This document shows, piece by piece, positions 16,696 through 24,639 of a stretch of 64,000 nucleotides of DNA. The DNA is taken from contig NZ_QOLA01000023.1 of the NCBI RefSeq assembly GCF_003324565.1, forward strand, positions 49,155 through 113,154, given 5' to 3'. Origin of the DNA: Streptomyces sp. SDr-06. Lineage in GTDB: Bacteria > Actinomycetota > Actinomycetes > Streptomycetales > Streptomycetaceae. The stretch's first letter is position 1. Each line of letters opens with the position of its first letter. Below the pieces are notes generated by a model. It did no database searches. It was not told the DNA's origin and saw only the letters and a program-made list of their open reading frames with translations. A program made the translations under genes and the position numbers.

Positions 16696-17576
16696 CAGCT
16701 CCCGTGACGACGGCCGCGACAGCCCCCACCGCCCCCGCGCCCGTCGGGCCCGCCGAGGCGTTCCGCCGGGCCTGCCGCTACGAAGGGCGCCACCTGCGCG
16801 CGCTGCGGTCCACCTGGATCCTGCTCGGCGTGGTCGCGCTCCTGAGCCTGCTGACGGGCGTCACGATCCTGCTCGACGCCGACCCGCGGCATACTGTCAG
16901 CCCGGTGGCCGTGGCAGACGCCATCGCGTGGACCCCGCTGGCGACGCAGGTTCCCGCCCTGTGCTTCTTCGTGCTCGTCCTGGCCACCGGCCCAGTCTCG
17001 ACCGATCTGGTGAGGGGCGTCGCACGGACGACCTGGCTGGCCGTGAACGGGCGCGGCACCGCCTACGCGGCGAAGTGCGTGGTCGGCTGTCTCACCGGAT
17101 CCGCCGTCGCCGCGGCGAGCGCGCTCCTCGGCTCGCTCTCCTGCGCGGTGGCCCTGGCGGCGGCCGGGGCCCCGCAGCCCGAATGGAGCGAAGTCCTGGC
17201 CCCGGCGGCGAGGTTCGTCGGCTGGATGGCGTGCTGGGCGGTGCTCTGCACGGCGGTGGCCGCGATGCTGCGCAACCGGACCGTCGCGGTCCTGCTCCTC
17301 GTCCTGTGGCCGCTGCTCGGCGAGCGCCTCGCGGGCATGCTGCTGCGGTATCTGCCGGGCCTCTCGGGGGTGAGCGACTGGCTGCCGTTCGCGGCGGGCC
17401 GGGCCATGCTGACCGACGTCTCGGCGTACGCGGCCGACGACCGGCCCTTCGCCCAGGCGCTGGTCGGTTCCCATCTGTCCACCCCGGTCGCGACGGCGGT
17501 GTTCTGCCTGTGCACGGCGGCCGTCGCGGCGGCCGGCCTGTGGGCGTACCGCCGCCGAGACATCACGTCGGCCTGA
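16692..17576 (+). CDS. ABC transporter permease subunit
   Basis: 294-aa ABC-2-type membrane subunit. A Pro/Ala-rich cytoplasmic start is followed by six hydrophobic segments (about residues 40-60, 80-105, 130-160, 175-195, 205-225 and 265-285). It has no ATPase motifs. It overlaps the ATP-binding gene by 4 bp. Bacteriocin immunity exporters use such compact permeases, and so do many drug exporters, so substrate specificity cannot be read from sequence. The gene ends 121 bp before the subtilase start, leaving room for a separate promoter. Confidence 0.88.
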   Translation: MTAPVTTAATAPTAPAPVGPAEAFRRACRYEGRHLRALRSTWILLGVVALLSLLTGVTILLDADPRHTVSPVAVADAIAWTPLATQVPALCFFVLVLATGPVSTDLVRGVARTTWLAVNGRGTAYAAKCVVGCLTGSAVAAASALLGSLSCAVALAAAGAPQPEWSEVLAPAARFVGWMACWAVLCTAVAAMLRNRTVAVLLLVLWPLLGERLAGMLLRYLPGLSGVSDWLPFAAGRAMLTDVSAYAADDRPFAQALVGSHLSTPVATAVFCLCTAAVAAAGLWAYRRRDITSA

Positions 17577-17697
17577 CCCGGTCCAGTACCGCGTTCGCTT
17601 ACGCCCCTTCCCCGAACCCGTGCGGCGCCGCGGACGTACCCCCTGACCCAGTCCGCACGCGCGGACGTCCCCACCCCTGATCGAGGAGACCCCTGCC

Positions 17698-18906
17698 ATG
17701 TCATGGGCACGAAGAATCGCCGTGGGTCTGACGACCCTCGTTGTGCTCACCGCGGGCCTGTCGTCCGGCGCCGCGCCCGTCGCGTCCGCCGCTCCCACCG
17801 GAGAGGGCCGGACGGCGAAGGCCGCCATCGCCGACGCTGTCCCCGGCAGCTACATCGTCACCTTCAAGGAATCGGCCCCCCGCGCCGATTCCGCCGCGGG
17901 CCAGGCGGTGGCCCGGAAGTACGGGGCGACCGTGAAGCGGACCTATCACCAGGCCGTCAACGGATACTCGGTCCGGGCCTCCGAGTCGCAGGCCGAGCGG
18001 ATCGCCAAGGACCCCGCGGTCGCGTCGGTCTCCGCCGACCGCGCCTTCCGTGTCACCGGCACCCAGTCCCGCCCGCCGTCCTGGGGGCTCGACCGCATCG
18101 ACCAGCAGAGCCTTCCGCTGAGCCGGAGTTACACCTATCCGCGCAGTGCCGGATCGGGCGTGACCGCGTACATCATCGACAGCGGGGTCCGCATCACCCA
18201 CCAGGACTTCGGCGGACGGGCCTCCTACGGCTACGACGCCATCGAGGACGACCAGGTCGCCCAGGACGGAAACGGGCACGGCACCCATGTCGCCGCCATC
18301 GCCGCGGGCAGCCGTTACGGCGTGGCCAAGAAGGCGAAGATCGTCGCGGTGCGGGTCCTCGACGACGCCGGATCCGGCACCACCGAGCAGATCGTCGCGG
18401 GCATCGACTGGGTGACGCGGCACGCGGTCAAGCCCGCCGTGGCCAACATGTCGCTCAGCGGAGGCGCCGACGCGGTGGTCGACCAGGCGGTCAGGAAGTC
18501 CATCGCCTCCGGAGTGACGTACACCGTCGCGGCGGGCAACGACGGCCAGGACGCGTCCCTGCACTCTCCGGCCCGGGTCCGCGAGGCGGTCACCGTGGGC
18601 GCCACCACCGAGCGCGACTCCCGCGACAGCCTGTCCAACCATGGCGCGGCACTCGATCTGTTCGCCCCGGGTGAGTCCATCGCCTCGGCCTGGAACGGCA
18701 GCGACACCTCCACGATCACCGACTCCGGTACGTCCATGGCGGCCCCGCACGTGGCCGGAGCCGCCGCCCTCTATCTCGCCGACCACCCCGAGGCCCGGCC
18801 CGTCCAGGTCGCCTCGGCCCTGACCGCGTCCGCCACCACCGGTCGCGTCACCAAGCCTGGCTCCGGTTCCCCCAACCGGCTCCTGAACATCGGCCGACTG
18901 CGCTGA
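17698..18906 (+). CDS. Secreted S8 subtilisin-like serine protease
   Basis: 402-aa preproenzyme: signal peptide (LTTLVVLTAGLSSGAAPVASA), an I9 propeptide (about 45-120, GSYIVTFKES) and a subtilase catalytic domain. The triad is Asp in YIIDSGV, His in GHGTHVAAIA and Ser in SGTSMAAPHVAGA. The oxyanion Asn region is VAAGNDGQ. Proteinase-K-like spacing and a total of about 400 aa are normal for this family. It follows the ABC transporter on the same strand and could mature or degrade the secreted peptide encoded at 14643, but many Streptomyces subtilases are general extracellular proteases. Confidence 0.93.
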   Translation: MSWARRIAVGLTTLVVLTAGLSSGAAPVASAAPTGEGRTAKAAIADAVPGSYIVTFKESAPRADSAAGQAVARKYGATVKRTYHQAVNGYSVRASESQAERIAKDPAVASVSADRAFRVTGTQSRPPSWGLDRIDQQSLPLSRSYTYPRSAGSGVTAYIIDSGVRITHQDFGGRASYGYDAIEDDQVAQDGNGHGTHVAAIAAGSRYGVAKKAKIVAVRVLDDAGSGTTEQIVAGIDWVTRHAVKPAVANMSLSGGADAVVDQAVRKSIASGVTYTVAAGNDGQDASLHSPARVREAVTVGATTERDSRDSLSNHGAALDLFAPGESIASAWNGSDTSTITDSGTSMAAPHVAGAAALYLADHPEARPVQVASALTASATTGRVTKPGSGSPNRLLNIGRLR

Positions 18907-18942
18907 GGCCCGCGACGAGGTGACCGCCTGCACACCCCTTGC

Positions 18943-18957
18943 CTGACGAGACGTCAG
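18943..18957. promoter_or_regulatory. Putative operator, CTGAC-N5-GTCAG (site 3)
   Basis: CTGACGAGACGTCAG has perfect arms and lies 43 bp before a second copy (18986), giving a tandem pair upstream of the luciferase-like oxidoreductase gene. Spacing between equivalent positions is 43 bp, close to four helical turns. Confidence 0.65.
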
Positions 18958-18985
18958 CTACGACGATGAGGCTCGTCGAGCCAAT

Positions 18986-19000
18986 GTGACGGATCGTCAG
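18986..19000. promoter_or_regulatory. Putative operator, one-mismatch copy (site 4)
   Basis: GTGACGGATCGTCAG matches the shared motif except for the first base. It sits only 8-17 bp before the possible start codons at 19008 and 19017, where bound protein would block transcription initiation. Confidence 0.65.
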
Positions 19001-19016
19001 ATCAGGGGTGCGGGAC

Positions 19017-19961
19017 GTGCCGATACTGCCGAACGGACGACTGGTGTACGGGATGCAGCTCCCCGTCCAGTCGCAGAGCACCATCTACGCGGAGGCGTGG
19101 GAGGCCGGTGCCGGGCCCGGGGATCTCGTCAAGATCGCGCGGGCCGCCGACCGGTCGGGCTTCGCCTATCTCGCGAGCTGCGACCACGTCGCCATTCCGC
19201 GCCGCCTCGCGGGAGCGATGAGCACCATCTGGTACGACCCGGTCGCCACCCTCGCCTTCCTCGCCGGGGTCACCGAGCGGGTGCTGCTGATGAGCCATGT
19301 CGCGGTGGTCGGGCTGCGCCATCCCCTCGTCACCGCCAAGCAGTACGCGACCCTGGACCACCTCAGCGGCGGCCGGCTGATCCTCGGGGTCGGGGCCGGG
19401 CACGTACGGGAGGAGTTCGAGGCGGTCGGAGCCGACTTCGAGCGCCGGGGCGCCGTGCTGGACGAGACGATCGACGCGCTGCGAGCCGCGCTCGGCCCGG
19501 AGGAGTACCCGTCCTTCCGCGGGGAGCGGTACGCGTTCGAGGGGCTGGGGCAGCGGCCCCGGCCCGCACAGCGGCGCGTCCCGGTCTGGGTCGGCGGATC
19601 GTCCCCGGCGGCGGTCCGGCGAGCCGCGCTGCGCGGCGACGGCTGGCTGCCGCAGGGCGACCCGAGAGACCAGCTCCCCACCCGGATCGCCCGGCTGAAG
19701 GAGCTGCGGGAGCAGGCCGGGGTCGAGGAGCCCATCGTGGTGGGCGCGATCACCGAGCCGCTGTACGTGGGCGAACCCGGCTGGGGCACCGGGCGGCACA
19801 CCCTCACCGGCAAGCCGGAGGCCCTCGCAGAGTCGCTGCGCGCGTACCGCGCGATGGGCGTGGACCAGATCCAGATCCGGTTCCGCTCCCGCGGGTGCGC
19901 CGAACTGACCGACCAGATGGCCGCGTTCGGGGCCGAGGTCGCCCCGCACCTCCATGACTAG
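19017..19961 (+). CDS. LLM-class (F420-type) oxidoreductase
   Basis: Luciferase-like monooxygenase-fold enzyme, about 314 aa. The fold hallmarks LDHLSGGRLILGVGAG and DHVAIP are present, with the C-terminal helix SRGCAELTDQM. This subfamily uses reduced F420 rather than FMN in most actinobacterial members, and fbiC lies in the window. GTG 19017 has AGGGG about 9 nt upstream; GTG 19008 is an alternative. It is followed 25 bp later by an SDR gene, so both form one unit behind the double operator. It probably oxidises or reduces an intermediate of the regulon's pathway. Confidence 0.86.
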   Translation: MPILPNGRLVYGMQLPVQSQSTIYAEAWEAGAGPGDLVKIARAADRSGFAYLASCDHVAIPRRLAGAMSTIWYDPVATLAFLAGVTERVLLMSHVAVVGLRHPLVTAKQYATLDHLSGGRLILGVGAGHVREEFEAVGADFERRGAVLDETIDALRAALGPEEYPSFRGERYAFEGLGQRPRPAQRRVPVWVGGSSPAAVRRAALRGDGWLPQGDPRDQLPTRIARLKELREQAGVEEPIVVGAITEPLYVGEPGWGTGRHTLTGKPEALAESLRAYRAMGVDQIQIRFRSRGCAELTDQMAAFGAEVAPHLHD

Positions 19962-19986
19962 CACCCCCGATCACCAGGAGTCCGCT

Positions 19987-20772
19987 ATGGGCAAGCTCGA
20001 TGGGCGCGTCGTCTTCATCACCGGCGGCGCGCGCGGCCAGGGCGAGCAGGAGGCCCGGCTGTTCGTGGCCGAAGGGGCGAGGGTGGTCGTCGCCGATGTG
20101 CTGGACGAGCAAGGGGAGGCGCTGGCGAAGGAGTTGGGGGAGGACGCCGCCCGCTTCGTCCACCTGGACGTGAGCCGGGAGGAGGAGTGGGTGGCCGCGG
20201 TCGCCGCCGCCAAGGACGCCTTCGGCAGGATCGACGGGCTGGTCAACAACGCGGGGATCCTGCGCTTCAACGCGCTGGTCGACACGCCCCTCGACGAGTT
20301 CATGGCGGTCGTGCGGGTCAACCAGGTCGGCTGCTTCCTCGGGATCAAGACCGTGGCGCCCGAGATCGGGGCCGCGGGCGGCGGCACCATCGTCAACACC
20401 GCCTCGTACACCGCGATGACCGGCATGAGCGCGGTGGGCACGTACGCGGCCACCAAGCACGCGATCCTCGGGCTCACCCGGGTCGCGTCGATGGAGCTCG
20501 CGCACCTGGGGATCCGGGTCAACGCCGTGTGCCCGGGAGCCATCGACACCGCGATGTCCAACCCGGCCCAGCTGGACCCGACGGCGGACGCCACGGAGAC
20601 CTCGGCGGCCCTCGACGAGCTCTACCGCAAGCTCGTGCCGCTCGGCCGGGTGGGGAGACCGCAGGAGGTGGCCGCGCTCGCGCTGTTCCTGTCCTGCGAG
20701 GACTCCTCGTACATCACCGGCCAGCCGTTCGTCATCGACGGAGGCTGGCTGGCCGGGGTCTCGCTGTTCTGA
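19987..20772 (+). CDS. SDR-family oxidoreductase (hydroxysteroid-dehydrogenase-like)
   Basis: 261-aa classical short-chain dehydrogenase. The cofactor motif is TGGARGQG near residue 13, NNAG near 90, and the catalytic set is Ser in NTASYT, Tyr and Lys in TYAATK. The C-terminal FVIDGGWLAG is typical. An acidic residue after strand 2 (VVADVLDE) favours NAD over NADP. The sequence style is that of 3-alpha/20-beta-hydroxysteroid dehydrogenases, but substrate is not proven. ATG 19987 has AGGAG upstream. It is co-transcribed with the preceding luciferase-like gene. Confidence 0.9.
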   Translation: MGKLDGRVVFITGGARGQGEQEARLFVAEGARVVVADVLDEQGEALAKELGEDAARFVHLDVSREEEWVAAVAAAKDAFGRIDGLVNNAGILRFNALVDTPLDEFMAVVRVNQVGCFLGIKTVAPEIGAAGGGTIVNTASYTAMTGMSAVGTYAATKHAILGLTRVASMELAHLGIRVNAVCPGAIDTAMSNPAQLDPTADATETSAALDELYRKLVPLGRVGRPQEVAALALFLSCEDSSYITGQPFVIDGGWLAGVSLF

Positions 20773-20795
20773 GGGGGGTGGGAGCGGCCCGGGTC

Positions 20796-20810
20796 CTGAC
20801 CATGCGTCAG
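20796..20810. promoter_or_regulatory. Putative operator, CTGAC-N5-GTCAG (site 5)
   Basis: CTGACCATGCGTCAG has perfect arms with a divergent spacer. It lies 62 bp before site 6, again giving two copies in front of one gene. Confidence 0.55.
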
Positions 20811-20857
20811 GTATTGACGGTCCCCACGGCCGGTGGAACAGTCGAGCTCGTCACAAT

Positions 20858-20872
20858 CTGACGGTGCGTCAG
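20858..20872. promoter_or_regulatory. Putative operator, CTGAC-N5-GTCAG (site 6)
   Basis: CTGACGGTGCGTCAG ends 32 bp before the TTG start of the second luciferase-like gene, where it would cover the promoter. Confidence 0.7.
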
Positions 20873-20904
20873 AAACTCGTGATTTCTCATGAAGGAGAAG
20901 TCCC

Positions 20905-22032
20905 TTGGAATTCGGACTCTTTGTGCAGGGATACGTGCCGGCAGCACGGTCCGCGGTCGACCCCATGGCGGAGCACAAGGCCCTCATGGAGGAGACGAAG
21001 TACGTCATCCAGGCCGACAAGTCCGGCTTCAAGTACGCCTGGGCCTCCGAGCACCACTTCCTGGAGGAGTACTCCCACCTCTCCGCCAACGAGGTCTTCC
21101 TCGGCTACCTCGCCCACGCCACCGAGCGCATCCACCTCGGCTCGGGCATCTTCAACCCGCTGGCCCAGGTCAACCACCCGGTGAAGGTCGCCGAGAAGGT
21201 GGCCATGCTCGACCACCTGTCGGAGGGCCGCTTCGAGTTCGGCAGCGGGCGCGGGGCCGGGTCGCACGAGATCCTGGGGTTCATACCGGGTGTCACCGAC
21301 ATGAACTACACCAAGGAGATCTGGGAAGAGACCATCGCGGAGTTCCCCAAGATGTGGCTCCAGGAGGAGTACCCGGGGTTCCAGGGCAAGTACTGGTCGC
21401 TCCCGCCCCGCAAGATCTTCCCCAAGCCGTACGGGAAGTCGCACCCGGCCATGTGGTACGCCGCAGGGTCTCCCTCCTCGTACGCCATGGCGGCGCGCAA
21501 GGGGCTCGGGGTGCTCGGCTTCTCCGTGCAGAAGGTCTCCGACATGGAGTGGGTCCTGGAGCAGTACAAGACGGCCATCCAGGAGGCCGAGCCGGTCGGT
21601 GACTTCGTGAACGACAACGTGATGGTGACGTCCACGGCGATCTGCGCGCCGACGCACGACGAGGCCGTGCGGATCGCGGTCGAGGGGGGTCTCAACCGGC
21701 TCCAGTCGCTGGTGTTCCGCTATCACGACACGTTTCCCCGGCCGGAGGGGATTCCGGAGTGGCCGGAGACGCTGCCGGAGTACAACGCGGAGATCATCGA
21801 GTTGCTCATCGCCGAGGAGCTGATGATCTGCGGTGATCCGGACGAGGTGACGGCGCAGTGCAAGCGGTGGGAGCAGGCGGGGGCGGACCAGCTGTCGTTC
21901 GGGCTGCCGATCGGGGTGCCGTTCGAGGACACGCTCCAGACGATTCGGCTGATCGGGGAGCATGTGATTCCGAAGATCGATACGGATCCTGTGCATCGGT
22001 CCTCGCGGTTCAGGGGGGCTGCGGGGGGTTGA
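20905..22032 (+). CDS. LLM-class flavin-dependent oxidoreductase
   Basis: Luciferase-like enzyme of 375 aa starting with TTG at 20905. The start is supported by GAAGGAGAAG 5 nt upstream and by the canonical N-terminus MEFGLFVQGY. Bacterial-luciferase alpha-type features include EHHFLEEYSH and GSGIFNPLAQVNHP, with the flavin-site block MLDHLSEGRFEFGSGRG. It is longer than the F420 type at 19 kb and may use FMNH2 as a true monooxygenase. It is transcribed alone behind two copies of the shared operator. The final residues (RSSRFRGAAGG) run into repeat-rich DNA. Confidence 0.88.
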   Translation: MEFGLFVQGYVPAARSAVDPMAEHKALMEETKYVIQADKSGFKYAWASEHHFLEEYSHLSANEVFLGYLAHATERIHLGSGIFNPLAQVNHPVKVAEKVAMLDHLSEGRFEFGSGRGAGSHEILGFIPGVTDMNYTKEIWEETIAEFPKMWLQEEYPGFQGKYWSLPPRKIFPKPYGKSHPAMWYAAGSPSSYAMAARKGLGVLGFSVQKVSDMEWVLEQYKTAIQEAEPVGDFVNDNVMVTSTAICAPTHDEAVRIAVEGGLNRLQSLVFRYHDTFPRPEGIPEWPETLPEYNAEIIELLIAEELMICGDPDEVTAQCKRWEQAGADQLSFGLPIGVPFEDTLQTIRLIGEHVIPKIDTDPVHRSSRFRGAAGG

Positions 22033-22899
22033 GCCGCCCCACCAACCCCCTGGGGCTCTGCCCCAGACCCCGTTCGTGCCTACCGCAGGACGGGCTGAGG
22101 ATGCTCATGCGGGTCAGCACCGGTACCGCCGGGGGCGCGGGGAACTGCGCGAGCGGCCCCGCACGGTCCGCGGGCGTCCTGGGGCTCTGCCCCAGACCCC
22201 GTTCGCGCCTTGAGGGCGCTCGTCCTCAAACGCCGGACGGGCTGAGGTTGCCTGTGCTGGCCAGCACTAGTACCGCCAGGGGCGCGGGGAACTGCGCGAC
22301 AAGCCACGCACGGTCCGCGGGTGAAGGACTCGCATCCGGACTCCCACCCCCGGAGGGTTTGGGGAAGGGGCGGGGAGGGGCTCCGGGACCCGGGGCGCAG
22401 CCCCGGAAACGCCCGAGCCACCCGACACCGCGCACACGGGCGGTGGGTGGGAGAACGCCCCCGGGGCCACCCCCAGCCCAGGGGGAGCCGGGGGCCGAAG
22501 CCCCCGGGCAGAGAGACGCGGGGCGGTGTCTTCCCGGACCGCCGCTCCGTAACCGGCCCCGGCCGGAGGCCATTCGCGGCGGCCCCCGACCGGGGCGCAC
22601 CCGCTGTCGGGATCGGGGCCCCGGGCACAGGGGCCGGGGTGCAGCCGAGCACTCCGTACCACTCCCGGCCAGGGGGGACCCGCTGGCGGGACCGGGAGTC
22701 CCGGGCGCGGGGGCCGGGGTGGGCCCGGGCACCCCGTACTTGCCTGGCCGGGGTGCAGCCGAGCACTTCGCATCACTCCCGGCCAGGGGGGACCCGCTGG
22801 CGGGATCGGGGGCCCCGGGCACGGGGGCCGGGGTGCGCCCGGGCACCCCGTACGGCCGGCGCGGCAGCGACCCCGCACCACGACAAGGAAAGGGAACCC
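22033..22899. repeat. 867-bp GC-rich intergenic repeat cluster
   Basis: No convincing gene. It contains two inverted-orientation copies of the 43-bp family seen at 2358-2400 (22131-22173 and 22278-22320) and two copies of a GGGGCTCTGCCCC hairpin block (about 22052 and 22182). It also contains a direct repeat of 114-bp period (22633-22746 and 22747-22853) with a partial third copy before it. Many short G/C palindromes could form hairpins. The region separates the luciferase-like gene from the amidohydrolase and probably carries a promoter close to 22.85 kb, though no clear -35/-10 is seen. Confidence 0.8.
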
Positions 22900-24639
22900 A
22901 TGCTCGACCACCTGATCAAGGGCGCCACCCTCGTGGACGGGACCGGCGGGCCCGCGCGGAGCGCCGACGTGGGGATCCGGGACGGCCGGATCGCCGTCGT
23001 GGCCACCCCCGGCACCGTCACCGAGGCGGCCGTGACCAGCGAGGACGCCACGGGGCTCGTCCTCGCCCCCGGGTTCGTCGACCCGCACACCCACTACGAC
23101 GCCCAGCTCTTCTGGGACCCGTACGCCACCCCGTCCATGAACCACGGCGTCACCACCGTCGCCGGCGGCAACTGCGGGTTCACGCTCGCCCCGCTCAACC
23201 CCGCGCGCCCCGAGGACGCCGACTACACCCGCCGCATGATGTCCAAGGTCGAGGGCATGTCCCTCAAGGCCCTTGAGGACGGGGTCGGTTGGGGGTGGTC
23301 CAGTTTCGCGGACTACCTCGGGGCGCTCGACGGGCGCATCGCCGTCAACGCCGGGTTCATGGTCGGGCACTGCGCCCTGCGACGCCACGTCATGGGCCCG
23401 GACGCGGTCGGCGGGCAGCCCGGTCCCGAGCAGATGGACGCCATGCTCGCCCTGCTGCACGACGCGATGGACGCCGGGGCCTGGGGGCTCTCCACCACCC
23501 AGTCCTCCACCCACTCCGACGGCGACGGCAGGCCCGTCGCCTCCCGGCACGCCCTGCCCGCCGAACTCCTCGCCCTCAGCCGGGCGGTGGGCGAACACGA
23601 GGGGACCCAGCTCGAAGCGATCGTCGCCGGGTGCCTCGACCAGTTCGCGGACGAGGAGATCGACCTGCTGGTCGAGATGAGCGCCGCCGCCGGGCGTCCC
23701 CTCAACTGGAACGTCCTCACGATCGACGCCGCCGTTCCCGAACGCGTACCCCGTCAGCTCGTCCCCAGTGAACGCGCCCGCAAGGCCGGGGGCCGGATCG
23801 TCGCCCTGACCATGCCGATCCTCACGCCCATGAACATGTCGCTCGGCACCTTCTGCGCCCTCAACCTCATCCCGGGCTGGGGCGAGATCCTCGGCCTGCC
23901 CGTGCCCGAGCGCATCGACCGGCTGCGCGACGCCGGCGTACGCGCCGAGATGCTGCGGCGCGCCGACAGCAAGGAGGCCGGGATCTTCCGGCGCCTCGCC
24001 GACTTCGGGCGGTACGTCATCGGCGACACCTACAGCCCCGAGAACGAGGGGCTCTCCGGGCGGGTCGTCGGGGACATCGCCGCCGAGCGCGGGCTCGACC
24101 CGTTCCACTGCCTCGTCGAGATCTGCGCCAACGACCGGCTGCGTACGGTGCTCTGGCCCATGCCGACCGACAACGACCCCGCCACCTGGGCGCTGCGGCG
24201 CGAGACCTGGGAGCACGAGGACGTGCTGCTCGGCGGGTCCGACGCCGGGGCGCACCTCGACCGGATGTGCGGCGCCCCGTACACCACGCGCTTCCTCGGG
24301 GACTGTCTGCGCGGCCGCAGGCTCGTCCCGCTCGAACGCGCCGTGCGGATGCTCACCGACGATCCGGCCCGGCTGTTCGGGCTGCGCGAGCGCGGCCGCG
24401 TAGAGGAGGGCTACCACGCCGACCTCGTCCTCTTCGACCCCGAACGCATCGAGGCCGGACCCGCCACCCTCGTCCACGACCTGCCCGGGAACAGCCCCCG
24501 GCTCGACTCCAAGGCGATCGGCATCGTCTCGGTCCGGGTCAACGGCGTCGAGACGCTCCGCGACGACCGGGTGACGGGCGCCGTGCCGGGCACGGTGCTC
24601 CGTTCCGGGCGCGACACCAGGACGGTGAGCACCAGGTGA
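22900..24639 (+). CDS. N-acyl-D-amino-acid deacylase-family amidohydrolase
   Basis: 579-aa metal-dependent amidohydrolase. The start region is MLDHLIKGATLVDGTG, with the metal motif PGFVDPHTHYDAQ near residue 65 and GGNCGF (Cys ligand region). The C-terminal HxD-like GGSDAGAHLD and the composite-domain ending YHADLVLFDPE complete the fold. It belongs to the D-aminoacylase branch, but many members act on other amides or cyclic imides, so the substrate is uncertain. The ATG has AAGGAAAGGGA upstream. Its stop overlaps the aldehyde dehydrogenase start (GTGA at 24636), giving a two-gene operon without the shared operator. Confidence 0.88.
   Translation: MLDHLIKGATLVDGTGGPARSADVGIRDGRIAVVATPGTVTEAAVTSEDATGLVLAPGFVDPHTHYDAQLFWDPYATPSMNHGVTTVAGGNCGFTLAPLNPARPEDADYTRRMMSKVEGMSLKALEDGVGWGWSSFADYLGALDGRIAVNAGFMVGHCALRRHVMGPDAVGGQPGPEQMDAMLALLHDAMDAGAWGLSTTQSSTHSDGDGRPVASRHALPAELLALSRAVGEHEGTQLEAIVAGCLDQFADEEIDLLVEMSAAAGRPLNWNVLTIDAAVPERVPRQLVPSERARKAGGRIVALTMPILTPMNMSLGTFCALNLIPGWGEILGLPVPERIDRLRDAGVRAEMLRRADSKEAGIFRRLADFGRYVIGDTYSPENEGLSGRVVGDIAAERGLDPFHCLVEICANDRLRTVLWPMPTDNDPATWALRRETWEHEDVLLGGSDAGAHLDRMCGAPYTTRFLGDCLRGRRLVPLERAVRMLTDDPARLFGLRERGRVEEGYHADLVLFDPERIEAGPATLVHDLPGNSPRLDSKAIGIVSVRVNGVETLRDDRVTGAVPGTVLRSGRDTRTVSTR

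Noticed and set aside
22321..22899. Upstream extension of the amidohydrolase frame
   Set aside because: It translates G/C repeats; the ATG at 22900 has a strong ribosome-binding site and the expected N-terminus.
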